From Synechococcus sp. PROS-U-1 (GTDB taxonomy: Bacteria > Cyanobacteriota > Cyanobacteriia > PCC-6307 > Cyanobiaceae), in the NCBI RefSeq assembly GCF_014279755.1, contig NZ_CP047951.1:1612001-1676000 (forward strand): a stretch of DNA of 64,000 nt, in the 5' to 3' direction. The notes under the pieces were generated by a model, which had not been told where the DNA came from, ran no database searches, and was given only the letters and a program-made list of their open reading frames with translations. Made by a program: the position numbers and the translations under genes. Below, piece by piece: positions 25,165-32,905 of the stretch; within the stretch, counting starts at the first letter, position 1, and every line of letters begins with the position of its first letter.

Positions 25165-25368
25165 TCCCTCCACGTGGAGGGAGAGAGCGTTTTGATTTAA
25201 GGCCGCTGGCGGCCCTCAGGAGAGGACGCTTCAACCTGCCGACCGCTGGGGGCAAAGCCTGACCGTGACCGCACAAGGTGCTAGCTGGTGCTATTTGGTG
25301 CCAGTGGGTGCTATCCCCGACTGGTCGGGTGAACACATCGTGCTAGCTGGTGCTAGTAGGTGCTATGC
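25165..25368. repeat. Iteron and palindrome region (candidate replication origin or packaging site)
   Basis: Seven copies of a 10-bp unit GGTGCTANNN lie head to tail, four at 25277-25316 and three at 25339-25368, so each repeat falls one helical turn after the last. Between the groups is CCCGACTGGTCGGG (25316-25329), a perfect inverted repeat. Two more perfect inverted repeats precede them: an 18-bp palindrome at 25165-25182 (TCCCTCCAC/GTGGAGGGA) and GGCCGCTGGCGGCC at 25201-25214. The region lies between divergent terL and Spo11-like genes. Phased iterons are typical of initiator-bound origins. Confidence 0.7.
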
Positions 25369-25471
25369 CCAGTGCCTGCAAGGGAAGTGGCACACCCTTA
25401 CCCCCTAACCCCGCCCCGTCGTGGTAAGCTGAATGCAGGCGCAGCGGCTCTGCCCTCGCCAACCCTGAACC

Positions 25472-26386
25472 TTGACAACTCGACCCGTGGCTAAACGACC
25501 ACGCGGCTTCATCTCTGGTTACCGCCCTCGCGGTGCCAACGTCGACCTGCTGGCGGCTGTGCAGTCCGTTCTGACGATGTATCAGGACCAACTGCCCCTG
25601 ACCATCAGGCAAGTCTTCTATGTACTTGTCGGCAAGTACGACTACGAGAAAACCGAAGCCGCTTACAAGCGACTCTGCGAACTGCTCGCCAATGCCCGTC
25701 GCGGTGGTGTCATCCCCTTCGATCACATCCGTGACGATGGTCCCTCCGCAGCAGCTCCTCAGCTCTTCAAATCAGGCGATGACTGGCTCACAGCTATTCA
25801 CCGTTCTGCCAACCACGTCCGACTCTCCCCCTGGAACCTCCAGCCTCGATACGTCGAGGTCATCTGCGAGGCAGGTGGAATGGTCCCGATGCTCGCCTCT
25901 GTCGCTGACCCCTACGGCATCACCGTTCGCTCTGGTGGTGGATTCGACTCCATCACCGCCAAGCACGAACTGGCTCAGCATTACGCCCGCCAACAACTGC
26001 CCGTGACGGTCCTGCACGTTGGTGATCACGACCCCTCAGGCGAAGCCCTCTGGACCAACCTCAGCGAAGACGTCGGTGCGTTCTGCCAATCCCTTGGTGC
26101 TGACTTCTCCGTTCAACGGATAGCCGTCACCAAGGAGCATCAGCAGATCTACAGCCTGCCAACGGCACCCCCGAAAAAGACCGACAAGCGTTCGGTCTGG
26201 AACGAAGGTGACCAAACCGTTCAGGCAGAAGCACTGCCGCCCGACATCCTTCAGAGCATCGTCCGCGATGCCATCGAAGCCAACCTTGACCTCGATCAAC
26301 TGGCGGAGACACGACGGCTGGAACAGCAGACCCGCGACAAGCTCAGCGCCGTGCTGAGTGACCTGACCACGAACCTCGACAACTGA
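25472..26386 (+). CDS. Spo11/Topo VIA-like protein (Mini-A type)
   Basis: 304 residues. An N-terminal winged-helix-like part has the motif TIRQVFYVLVGKYDY, placing Tyr50 where Topo VIA and Spo11 have the catalytic tyrosine. A TOPRIM domain follows: Glu133 in VEVICEAGGMV and the DxD pair Asp185/Asp187 in LHVGDHDPSGEAL. Orphan A-subunit homologues without a B subunit on mobile elements have been called Mini-A. No B-type GHKL ATPase is near. It could nick, break or rejoin DNA during replication or transfer, but activity is inference. The start is unsettled: ATG or GTG codons near 25472. Confidence 0.75.
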   Translation: MTTRPVAKRPRGFISGYRPRGANVDLLAAVQSVLTMYQDQLPLTIRQVFYVLVGKYDYEKTEAAYKRLCELLANARRGGVIPFDHIRDDGPSAAAPQLFKSGDDWLTAIHRSANHVRLSPWNLQPRYVEVICEAGGMVPMLASVADPYGITVRSGGGFDSITAKHELAQHYARQQLPVTVLHVGDHDPSGEALWTNLSEDVGAFCQSLGADFSVQRIAVTKEHQQIYSLPTAPPKKTDKRSVWNEGDQTVQAEALPPDILQSIVRDAIEANLDLDQLAETRRLEQQTRDKLSAVLSDLTTNLDN

Positions 26387-26486
26387 ATAACCCGACCACG
26401 GGGTGGCTACGGCTGCCCCACCCATAGAATTTCCACGTCGGCAGGCAGCTCTAAGCGCCGCTGACATCAACACCATTCACATTCCA

Positions 26487-26669
26487 ATGACCTGTTTCAC
26501 CGTCTGGGTGCTGGTCGTTCTCCTGTTGCCCCTGCACCTGCTGCTATGGGCTACCGAGAGCAAGAGCACCCGCATCAATCGCTTGCGCCGTCGTGGCGCT
26601 ACCTGGAAGACAATCGCTGCCCGTTACGGGGTCAGCCAATCAACCGCAAGGAGGTGGGCTAACGCTTGA
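26487..26669 (+). CDS. Membrane-anchored helix-turn-helix peptide
   Basis: 60 residues. Residues 1-24 are a membrane helix (MTCFTVWVLVVLLLPLHLLL). Residues 30-60 are a basic segment with a resolvase-type HTH (RRRGATWKTIAARYGVSQST ARRW). The fusion of one membrane helix with a DNA-binding HTH in so short a protein is unusual. It follows the Spo11-like gene by 100 bp on the same strand. Possible roles are membrane tethering of DNA or a signal-dependent regulator. Confidence 0.6.
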   Translation: MTCFTVWVLVVLLLPLHLLLWATESKSTRINRLRRRGATWKTIAARYGVSQSTARRWANA

Positions 26670-26689
26670 TCCGATACGACTATCAGCTA

Positions 26690-26836
26690 GCTAGGTGATA
26701 TACTTATGGAGTCGCGGGGGAGCAATCCCGCGTTGAGCGCCTGAAGCGAGAGGCAACTGGCTTCCTCCGACCCTGACTCACTCCCCCCTTCCACTCCCTT
26801 TACCCCCTCCTATCTACTAACTAGCTGAAATCGCCT
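26690..26836 (+). promoter_or_regulatory. Leader with tandem hairpins upstream of the HExxH gene
   Basis: After TGATATACTTATGG come two small hairpins: CGCGGG...CCCGCG (about 26714-26733) and GCCT...AGGC (about 26739-26754). A pyrimidine-rich stretch then runs to the ATG at 26837. This could be a structured 5' leader or a small RNA. I see no coding frame. Confidence 0.4.
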
Positions 26837-27565
26837 ATGACAACCGCCTCCCTCAAGCGTCAACAAATGGACGCCCTTCAACAAATCCTCCCGCCTTCAG
26901 CAGAGGTCGCCTCAATGCTCAAGTGTTGGGCAGGCGCTGATGTCCGTTACTGGAACTCCAATCTCCAACCCTGTTGGCTTACCTCCAACATCGCCAAATA
27001 CGGCAAGTGCATCGGCACCTGGACCCCCGACACGCGCACCCTCAACCTCGTCCCCAACCTCTGGTTCCATTACGTCGACCTCGGGCACACCGACAAAGAC
27101 GGCAACCCCATCAAGACGAAGGTCAGACGACCTGCTGACGATCCCCTCCACATCGTCTCTGCCGTGGTAATCCACGAGATGTGCCACCAAGCACAATCGC
27201 AGTTCTATCGAGACCTTGATGCTGCCAAAGGTCCACGCGGGCGTTGGTTTGACTCCAGCCACCGCTGCCCCTCTTGGTCACGCGCCTGTGAAGACGTCAT
27301 CCAAGTCGACGAGATGGACTTGTTCGTGCCCGTCTGGCATCGCTCCACTGGCAACATCTGGAACCCGTGGGTGCCTGACTCCAGTGACTGGATGAAGTGG
27401 AAGCAGGTTGAACCTGACGACACCTTCGACGGTCGCAAGCTCGCCAGCTTTGATCAAGCCAGAGCATTCCACCCCAAGGTGGATACATCCATCCAACAGC
27501 TCTGCGAAGAGGCAGGCATCCCGATCGAAGACGACAAAGGCAAGCCGATCGAGTGGACCCTCTAA
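26837..27565 (+). CDS. HExxH putative metallopeptidase (SprT-like in layout)
   Basis: 242 residues. AVVIHEMCHQAQSQF carries HExxH at residues 113-117, with a possible third ligand at His142 (FDSSHRCPSW). Before it, TWTPDTRTLNLVPNLW resembles the strand that precedes the active helix in SprT-like proteases. SprT/Spartan enzymes cut DNA-protein crosslinks. In an element that also encodes a Spo11-like protein, which would form such crosslinks, that role is attractive but unproven. A terminator overlaps its stop codon. Confidence 0.65.
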   Translation: MTTASLKRQQMDALQQILPPSAEVASMLKCWAGADVRYWNSNLQPCWLTSNIAKYGKCIGTWTPDTRTLNLVPNLWFHYVDLGHTDKDGNPIKTKVRRPADDPLHIVSAVVIHEMCHQAQSQFYRDLDAAKGPRGRWFDSSHRCPSWSRACEDVIQVDEMDLFVPVWHRSTGNIWNPWVPDSSDWMKWKQVEPDDTFDGRKLASFDQARAFHPKVDTSIQQLCEEAGIPIEDDKGKPIEWTL

Positions 27566-27582
27566 CCGAGGGTCTTTTTTTT
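27556..27582 (+). terminator. Rho-independent terminator overlapping the stop codon
   Basis: GACCCTC (27556-27562), TAACC loop containing the stop codon TAA, GAGGGTC (27568-27574), then eight T. Confidence 0.9.
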
Positions 27583-27618
27583 ATCAGTCAGCTGATTGAT
27601 AAATCTCAGAGCAAGCGG

Positions 27619-27828
27619 TCACACTCCGACCGTCACCTCCGACTCCATCAGCCACAGCGCCAGCTGCTGCATCCCATCCATCCCAGCCAGCACCATTGAG
27701 CTGTAGACGATCGCCTGATGACGCGGGTCCAGCTCCAACCCCTCTTCCATCGCCGTCAACCCGTCTCCGTGCGCCATCGCGATCCTTGCCATCGTCCTTC
27801 CCAGCGCCACCGTCATCGGGTCCGTCAT
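27619..27828 (-). CDS. Small hypothetical element protein
   Basis: 69 residues from the ATG at 27828 (MTDPMTVALGRTMARIAMAH). Met- and Ala-rich helices, ending LALWLMESEVTVGV. No family. It lies 124 bp downstream of the small-terminase-like gene on the same strand. Confidence 0.45.
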   Translation of the reverse strand: MTDPMTVALGRTMARIAMAHGDGLTAMEEGLELDPRHQAIVYSSMVLAGMDGMQQLALWLMESEVTVGV

Positions 27829-27857
27829 AAGCCTCTGAATCGTTCGCAATAAGCCAC

Positions 27858-27878
27858 TGATGACACCGCTATGACACG
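27858..27878 (+). repeat. Paired GATGACAC/CTATGACAC repeat (central copy)
   Basis: TGATGACACCGCTATGACAC at 27858-27877 is nearly identical to TGATGACACACCTATGACAC near the right end (33887-33907). The two half units are 11 bp apart in both places. Possible binding site of an element regulator or recombination protein. Confidence 0.55.
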
Positions 27879-27952
27879 GCGGTCAGCCTCCAGAGACTAA
27901 ACCCACTGTCAGGGCTGGAATCTAAAGACAAGACGTATTGCTTCCTGAGCAA

Positions 27953-28471
27953 TCACACATCGATTGTGCCTTGGTTGTCGTTCCAGTCACTGGCGGTCAG
28001 TTGCTTGCCACCCTCGCCCTGTTTGAGGAAGTCCTGGACCACCGCCACGTTGACCTGAGATACCCCTGCATCGGGGCTGAGCTGGTTGTTCAGCTGACGG
28101 GCACGGCGATCGTGATGCGTTGACAGTGCCCTGAGCAATGCGGGGTCGACGCTCTCCGATTTGGTGATCTTCACCTGTTCGGTGCCATCAGAGAAGCGAA
28201 TCACCTCGCGGGTGACGCGACCCTCAAGCAACTGGCGACAGATCTCGTTTTTGATCTCGTCCTCGCTTTGTTGCCAACGAGCTTCTGATAGGGCGATGCG
28301 TTCATCCGTCGACATCTGCACCACAGGATGCTGAGACGCAGCTTCTTTCACCAGCTGACAGACGCGGGATTGAGTAACACCCAACTCCTCAGCAATCTTG
28401 AACTGATTGAGTCCTTTGAGGTGCAACTCCCAAGCCTTTTCTCTTTTCGCTTGGACTGAAAGTTTGCTCAT
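27953..28471 (-). CDS. Terminase small-subunit-like HTH protein
   Basis: 172 residues. Residues 10-45 carry an HTH (KAWELHLKGLNQFKIAEELG, VTQSRVCQLVKEA), as in small terminases. A helical oligomerisation-like middle follows, then a tail ending VVQDFLKQGEGGKQLTASDW. Small terminases recognise the packaging site and load the large subunit. terL lies downstream, separated by the plus-strand gene block. A plain transcriptional regulator is the alternative. Confidence 0.6.
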   Translation of the reverse strand: MSKLSVQAKREKAWELHLKGLNQFKIAEELGVTQSRVCQLVKEAASQHPVVQMSTDERIALSEARWQQSEDEIKNEICRQLLEGRVTREVIRFSDGTEQVKITKSESVDPALLRALSTHHDRRARQLNNQLSPDAGVSQVNVAVVQDFLKQGEGGKQLTASDWNDNQGTIDV

Positions 28472-28532
28472 ATCTGAATCTTACCCAAAAAAATATGAGA
28501 AAAGATAAGCGTATGCGCCCAAAGGGCAGGCG

Positions 28533-28733
28533 TTAGGAGACGCCACGTCTCATTAGTTCGAGTTCACAGCTGATGTCTGAGAGGGTGCTGGTGTTGATTT
28601 CATTGATGGCATCAACGACAAAGGAGGCGGTGGAGTCTTTGCGATGAGGATTGAGTTGGCTGCGGATACCCGCGAGGTCTGAAGCGATGGATTGGAGGGC
28701 TGTGATGAGAAGGTCAGCTTGATCAGGAGTCAT
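28533..28733 (-). CDS. Small hypothetical element protein
   Basis: 66 residues from the ATG at 28733 (MTPDQADLLITALQSIASDL). An amphipathic helix, a basic turn (RSQLNPHRKDS) and a second helix (INEINTSTLSDISCELELMR). Probably a small helical oligomer. The function is unknown. Confidence 0.55.
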   Translation of the reverse strand: MTPDQADLLITALQSIASDLAGIRSQLNPHRKDSTASFVVDAINEINTSTLSDISCELELMRRGVS

Positions 28734-28992
28734 TGGAAGACCGTGCGGAGTAGGAGGAGTTGAAGGGACACACACCTATTAAGTGTGTGTGGGGGGTAAT
28801 CGGGAAAAAACGGGCGAAAAGGGTTGGTAGCACTAAGAAAAGGGACGTTTTCAAGGCGGGATTTTGTAGGGAACACCAAGGATTCCCAGGGAAAACTCAG
28901 CAAATCCCATACTTTTCCCAGCAGGTACAAAGCAAAAAACCCAGTAATAAAGGGGGTTTATAAAGATTTTTTCCCTTATTCCCTGCATATAC
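28734..28992. other. Non-coding spacer flanked by TGTGTGTGGGG boxes
   Basis: A 260-bp A/G-rich spacer between the primase gene and the 28533 gene. AAGTGTGTGTGGGG (about 28780) and GGGGTGTGTGTGGGG (about 28996) border it as direct repeats. Plus-strand open frames here are Lys/Gly-rich and unconvincing. It could hold a promoter or an origin-related element. Confidence 0.4.
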
Positions 28993-31179
28993 CTATGGGG
29001 TGTGTGTGGGGTCGCAGAGCTTGTTGAGGGCAAACTTGCCGCGTTTGGTCAGATGCCAAGCGGAGCCTGTTTTCTTGATCAACCCGCGTTGCCTCATCCG
29101 TGTGAGGTTGTTGGAGATGGTCTTCTCACTGACGTCACGCATCTGACTCTTGATTGCTGGGCTGGTGGTTGCAGTGCCGAGCCCCTCAAGGTCTCCAAGG
29201 GTGATCAGGATGCGGTCAGAGGCGTTGGTGATGACATCACCCTCCACCACGTTCAAACCGTCATCAGAGAGGCGATAAAGGAACTCACGCTGGGTGTAAC
29301 CACGCACCTTGTGAGCAAGCCAACGGACACAGCTGGGCTTGTCTTCTGAGGAGGGTTCAACCCGCAGCTCGTGGACGGCGTAGGGGATCTGGTTGACGTT
29401 CTGGTTACCGCCTGCACCACCGACGCCTTTGCCTTTGGTGTTGCCTGATGGGTGGTGAAGGTAGAGGGCGCTGCAGTGCTGCCCGATGAGCGCCTGGAGG
29501 ATGCGTACAACGGTGCCGACAGGACCGATGCCGAAGTCAATGCCTGCGAGTTCAAGGACCGCTTTCCAGCTGTCGATGATGACTAGGGCGTAGTCGTTCG
29601 TTTCAAGCTCTTCCTTCAGTTCGAGGAGTCCTGCTGGTGTGCAGCTCCAAGCACCGATGCCTTCTGTTTGGTCAGCACCCCAGTGGAAGCAACCATCAAC
29701 CCAGAGCGGATGGTCGGCGATGCCGAAGTCTTCGGCGGCGTTCTGCCACATCTCATAGGCACCATCACCACCATCGGAGCCGATGAAAAGAACCTTGCCT
29801 TTGATGTCGCTGGGGATGTCGTGATCAAGGAAAGGTTTGCCACTGATAACTGACCACGCCAGTGCGACTGCTGCAGTGGTTTTGCCGACGCCTGCAGGAC
29901 CAAAGAGCAGGGTGTCTCGCTTCCAAGGGAGGAACCCGTGAACCAGCATCTGCTGATGCTCACCATCCTTCGTTTGATTAGCTCCCCGCCGCTTGCGCTT
30001 GCCCGAGTGGTGCTGACTGATTGCAAGGTTCCAGCGGTCTGCCAGAGCTTCAAGGCAACGGCGTTCGATGTCCTGACGATTGACTCGACGGCAGGTGAGT
30101 TCAGAGATGATTGCCATCTCTTTTGCCCAAGTGTCTTCTGTGGTCAGGCGTAGGTCGAGCAGATCACCAATACGTTCTGCAATCCACTCGTCTAATGGCT
30201 GGTCGTCTAGATCATCAATATCAGCTAGCGGGTTGATAGCTGGCTTCTCGATGTGCTCGACGAAAGTTGCGAAGCCACCAATCGATGGGTTGAACCCATA
30301 GCCCGACAAGGCGTAACTGATGCCGTCACGCTCGATCAGGTCAGCACCAACCTTGAGGTCTGCAGGTGGTGAGAACGTCTGACCCTGATAACAGTTGATG
30401 CGCTGGCGATTGCCGTCGTTGAAGGTCGTACAGGCGCTGCTGGTGTTACGACCACAGATGACGCAGGGAGTTAATGGTCCCGACTGTTGATTGGTGCCGT
30501 TTTCAATCGGCTGACGCTCTTTGTCCTCAACAGCGTGCGAGTCGACGATGTGATTGATCAGCCCCCACCATTGGTCGTTGGGGGTGTCGAGCTTGGTTGG
30601 ATCGCCGTTCCAGAAGTAATGACCGCCTGATTGCTTGTGGTCACCAAGGACAACGCACTGCCCTGAGCCATAGAAGAGTTCAACCGCTTCCTGCTTCTCC
30701 AGGGTGATGGGGCGGTTCTTCTCGTCACGCTTGGGTTCGCCGAATTCGTCGACGTCGTAAACGGCTGCCTTGGTCTGCAACACCCTCTTGCCGAGCGGTG
30801 AGCCGTCCTTCCTCGTCAGAAACGGGCGTTTGTCTTCGGGGATATGGAATGCAACCTTGAGCCGTTCAGGATCGGTGTCGCGACGAATTGCCCAGCCAGT
30901 GTCTTTGGGTGCGCAGGCAAACTTTTTGCAGATATCAACAGCACTTTGCCCGTCAATGTCCAAGATCAACAAATGATCTGCGTCTGGACCAGTACGGGTG
31001 CCAACAGCATTTACGTTGCCGTTGAGTTGAAGGATTTGGTCAACACTGAAGCTGGCTTTTTGCCATTTGGTCATTAACGACCCATCAGCATTGATCGGCT
31101 GCTTTCCAGTTGGACCACCACAGGGGAGCAGTGGATAACCATCTAGAAGATTTAAATGTCGATGGTCGAGTGGTGCCAT
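28993..31179 (-). CDS. Bifunctional primase-polymerase / RepA-like helicase
   Basis: 728 residues. N-terminal PrimPol domain: LPCGGPTGKQPI, catalytic DxD at Asp74/Asp76 (LLILDIDG), and a His motif at SGGHYFW (His187). A Cys cluster (CVICGRN, Cys near 239-250) suggests a zinc site. The helicase half has Walker A GPAGVGKT (427-434), Walker B ALVIIDSWKAV, and a RecA-like core (KVLFIGSDGGDGAYEMW). The C-terminal 60 residues form a winged helix (MRDVSEKTISNNLTRMRQRG). Such proteins initiate replication on plasmids, satellites and phages. It is the element's replication initiator candidate. Confidence 0.88.
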   Translation of the reverse strand: MAPLDHRHLNLLDGYPLLPCGGPTGKQPINADGSLMTKWQKASFSVDQILQLNGNVNAVGTRTGPDADHLLILDIDGQSAVDICKKFACAPKDTGWAIRRDTDPERLKVAFHIPEDKRPFLTRKDGSPLGKRVLQTKAAVYDVDEFGEPKRDEKNRPITLEKQEAVELFYGSGQCVVLGDHKQSGGHYFWNGDPTKLDTPNDQWWGLINHIVDSHAVEDKERQPIENGTNQQSGPLTPCVICGRNTSSACTTFNDGNRQRINCYQGQTFSPPADLKVGADLIERDGISYALSGYGFNPSIGGFATFVEHIEKPAINPLADIDDLDDQPLDEWIAERIGDLLDLRLTTEDTWAKEMAIISELTCRRVNRQDIERRCLEALADRWNLAISQHHSGKRKRRGANQTKDGEHQQMLVHGFLPWKRDTLLFGPAGVGKTTAAVALAWSVISGKPFLDHDIPSDIKGKVLFIGSDGGDGAYEMWQNAAEDFGIADHPLWVDGCFHWGADQTEGIGAWSCTPAGLLELKEELETNDYALVIIDSWKAVLELAGIDFGIGPVGTVVRILQALIGQHCSALYLHHPSGNTKGKGVGGAGGNQNVNQIPYAVHELRVEPSSEDKPSCVRWLAHKVRGYTQREFLYRLSDDGLNVVEGDVITNASDRILITLGDLEGLGTATTSPAIKSQMRDVSEKTISNNLTRMRQRGLIKKTGSAWHLTKRGKFALNKLCDPTHTP

Positions 31180-31272
31180 TGCGGCGGTGGAGGAATTGCT
31201 AAGGGCGCTGGAACAAGCGACTAGGGTGCGGACTTACGAGCGAATCGACCCTTGAAACGCTCTGCCGCAAAA

Positions 31273-31572
31273 TCAGCTGTATTGCAGCTGTTGAAGCTGC
31301 TCGCGAATGACTAACCAAGCGCGACTGATCAAAAGATTGGCGTGCTCGAAAACTTCGTAAGCACCTTCAGGCAGGCGACCACGATGGATGGCTTCATCCT
31401 CAAAATCAGTGACCATCTGCTCCATTCCTTTGAGGTAGGCGATGGACTGATCGATACGAACTTGTGCCATCCGTTGCGCTGCATCTGTAGAGATACGCAG
31501 CAACGCATCGGTGTCGAGCTGGTGTAAAGTGTCAGCAGGAATTGCACCCAGTGACTCTCTTCGGAGGGTCAT
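31273..31572 (-). CDS. Helical hypothetical element protein
   Basis: 99 residues, MTLRRESLGAIPADTLHQLD onward, nearly all helix (STDAAQRMAQVRIDQSIAYL). No domain is recognised. The gene lies 93 bp upstream of the primase on the same strand and is likely part of the replication operon. Confidence 0.6.
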   Translation of the reverse strand: MTLRRESLGAIPADTLHQLDTDALLRISTDAAQRMAQVRIDQSIAYLKGMEQMVTDFEDEAIHRGRLPEGAYEVFEHANLLISRAWLVIREQLQQLQYS

Positions 31573-31577
31573 TTTTT

Positions 31578-31781
31578 TTAGCGGGTAGGGGGAAGTTCGA
31601 CGTCATTCGCTTTTGCCCATTCTTCGATGATGTGGCAGTAAAGACGTGACTTAGAGACGCCTGCATTACGGGCGACATCGCCAAGGATTTGAACCCACTG
31701 CCAAGGCATTTGGATGGTGGTTCCAATGCGTTGCTCGGTAAGTGGCTTGGTGGGGTCGATGCTTAAACCTCTTGGTTGCAT
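31578..31781 (-). CDS. Small HTH-type element protein
   Basis: 67 residues. QILGDVARNAGVSKSRLYCH, then IIEEWAKAND, looks like a helix-turn-helix with a recognition helix at VSKSRLY. Probably a small DNA-binding regulator. It starts upstream of the 31273 gene with a 5-bp gap. Confidence 0.55.
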   Translation of the reverse strand: MQPRGLSIDPTKPLTEQRIGTTIQMPWQWVQILGDVARNAGVSKSRLYCHIIEEWAKANDVELPPTR

Positions 31782-31867
31782 CGTTCATTCAGTTAGGGGC
31801 AGGTTGACCCTATTGACGGAAAAAGGGTTTGCCCCGAAATCCCCACCAGCCATAGTTGACGAGTTTT

Positions 31868-32416
31868 TCAGGTAGAACCTGATGGAGCTTGAGAGACTCT
31901 TTTGAGTGACTTCAGTGATGACTTCACCCTGTTCATCTCTGGGGTCGTCACGATCTCAGCAACCTTTCCAGCCTTCTCGACCAAAGGAATGACCTCCTCT
32001 TTGCCGAACTGGTCGCAGAGATAATCGATGAGGACTGAATGAAACACCCTCTGCCGTCGATTGAGGATCGAGTCCCTTTGATCTAGGCGCTGCTCCTTTG
32101 CCTTATACAGGTCAAGCTTTTGCAGCCCATCAATAGCAGCCAGCAAGGCACCATAATTACGGCACTTTTTCTTCATCCCGTTGAGGTCAGATGAAGGGCA
32201 GTAATCAGGCAGATGTCCATTCTTGTTGAAGAAGAACTCAACCCTTGTGACCTTGCGATTGAGTTGATTGAATTCAATTTCAATCTCTTCACGCAACTGC
32301 AGGCGATGCTTTAACAGCAGATCCTCGAGGTCATCAAGATAGATTTTGGTGCCGAGTACAGCAGAGTCAAAGAAAGGTGGCACTACAGCCGAAGCTGTCG
32401 ATTTAATCCGTTGCAT
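31868..32416 (-). CDS. Helical hypothetical element protein
   Basis: 182 residues. Coiled-coil-prone (YLDDLEDLLLKHRLQLREEI), with two Cys (YCPSSDLNGMKKKCRNYG) and the end KSSLKSLKRVSQAPSGST. No family. It overlaps the upstream gene by one base, so translation is probably coupled. Confidence 0.6.
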   Translation of the reverse strand: MQRIKSTASAVVPPFFDSAVLGTKIYLDDLEDLLLKHRLQLREEIEIEFNQLNRKVTRVEFFFNKNGHLPDYCPSSDLNGMKKKCRNYGALLAAIDGLQKLDLYKAKEQRLDQRDSILNRRQRVFHSVLIDYLCDQFGKEEVIPLVEKAGKVAEIVTTPEMNRVKSSLKSLKRVSQAPSGST

Positions 32417-32619
32417 CAGACAAGCTCCTGGCGCGGTTCAATCAACTCCACTGAGACGCCGAAGTCACGCAACCTGAGGGCGTAGGTATTGCCTTCAAAG
32501 CGTGCATCTTCAGCTTCAGTAAATCGCCCGTGCCTGATTAGGTACGAGTGTCTGAGACGGCACCAAGCCAGACCTGATGGCAGATCTTCGTTAGCGACAA
32601 GAGAACGTTTTCTAGGCAT
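32416..32619 (-). CDS. Small hypothetical element protein
   Basis: 67 residues, MPRKRSLVANEDLPSGLAWC onward, then RLRHSYLIRHGRFTEAEDAR. Basic N-terminus, acidic end. It overlaps the excisionase-like gene upstream (8 bp) and its own downstream neighbour (1 bp), as in a tight phage early operon. Confidence 0.6.
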   Translation of the reverse strand: MPRKRSLVANEDLPSGLAWCRLRHSYLIRHGRFTEAEDARFEGNTYALRLRDFGVSVELIEPRQELV

Positions 32620-32863
32620 TGTTCTGATCCTCCGTGTAGGTTTCGATGTCCTTGGTCAAAGAGTCGACAGCAATCTCTTGCGTCCTCTCGATTTGCCATT
32701 GCTTAATGGCGTCGACGTTCCAACCGACGGAACCATTTTTTCCGCCAGATAAATACACCCAATGAACGCCAGGGGTGAAGCCTTTTTTCTTCAGGCTGTG
32801 AAGTGACGCCCGAGACAGCATTACCTGCTCCATCGTGTCGTCGATGTTGCTCCAGATAGGCAT
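32612..32863 (-). CDS. Excisionase-like winged-helix protein
   Basis: 83 residues from the ATG at 32863 (MPIWSNIDDTMEQVMLSRAS). MLSRASLHSLKKKGFTPGVH, then WVYLSGGKNGSVGWNVDAIK, is the layout of an Xis or MerR-type winged helix: recognition helix, beta wing, then W-x-x-x-x-I-x-x-W. Excisionases bend the attachment DNA and direct the integrase towards excision. It lies near attR, opposite the integrase, as in many integrative elements. Confidence 0.65.
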   Translation of the reverse strand: MPIWSNIDDTMEQVMLSRASLHSLKKKGFTPGVHWVYLSGGKNGSVGWNVDAIKQWQIERTQEIAVDSLTKDIETYTEDQNNA

Positions 32864-32905
32864 AGGAAATAAGCCCGCAGAAACGGGCAATAAAGATTTA
32901 CGGAG

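Noticed and set aside
25277-25368. CRISPR array
   Set aside because: Repeats of 10 bp in direct contact without unique spacers; no cas genes in the window.
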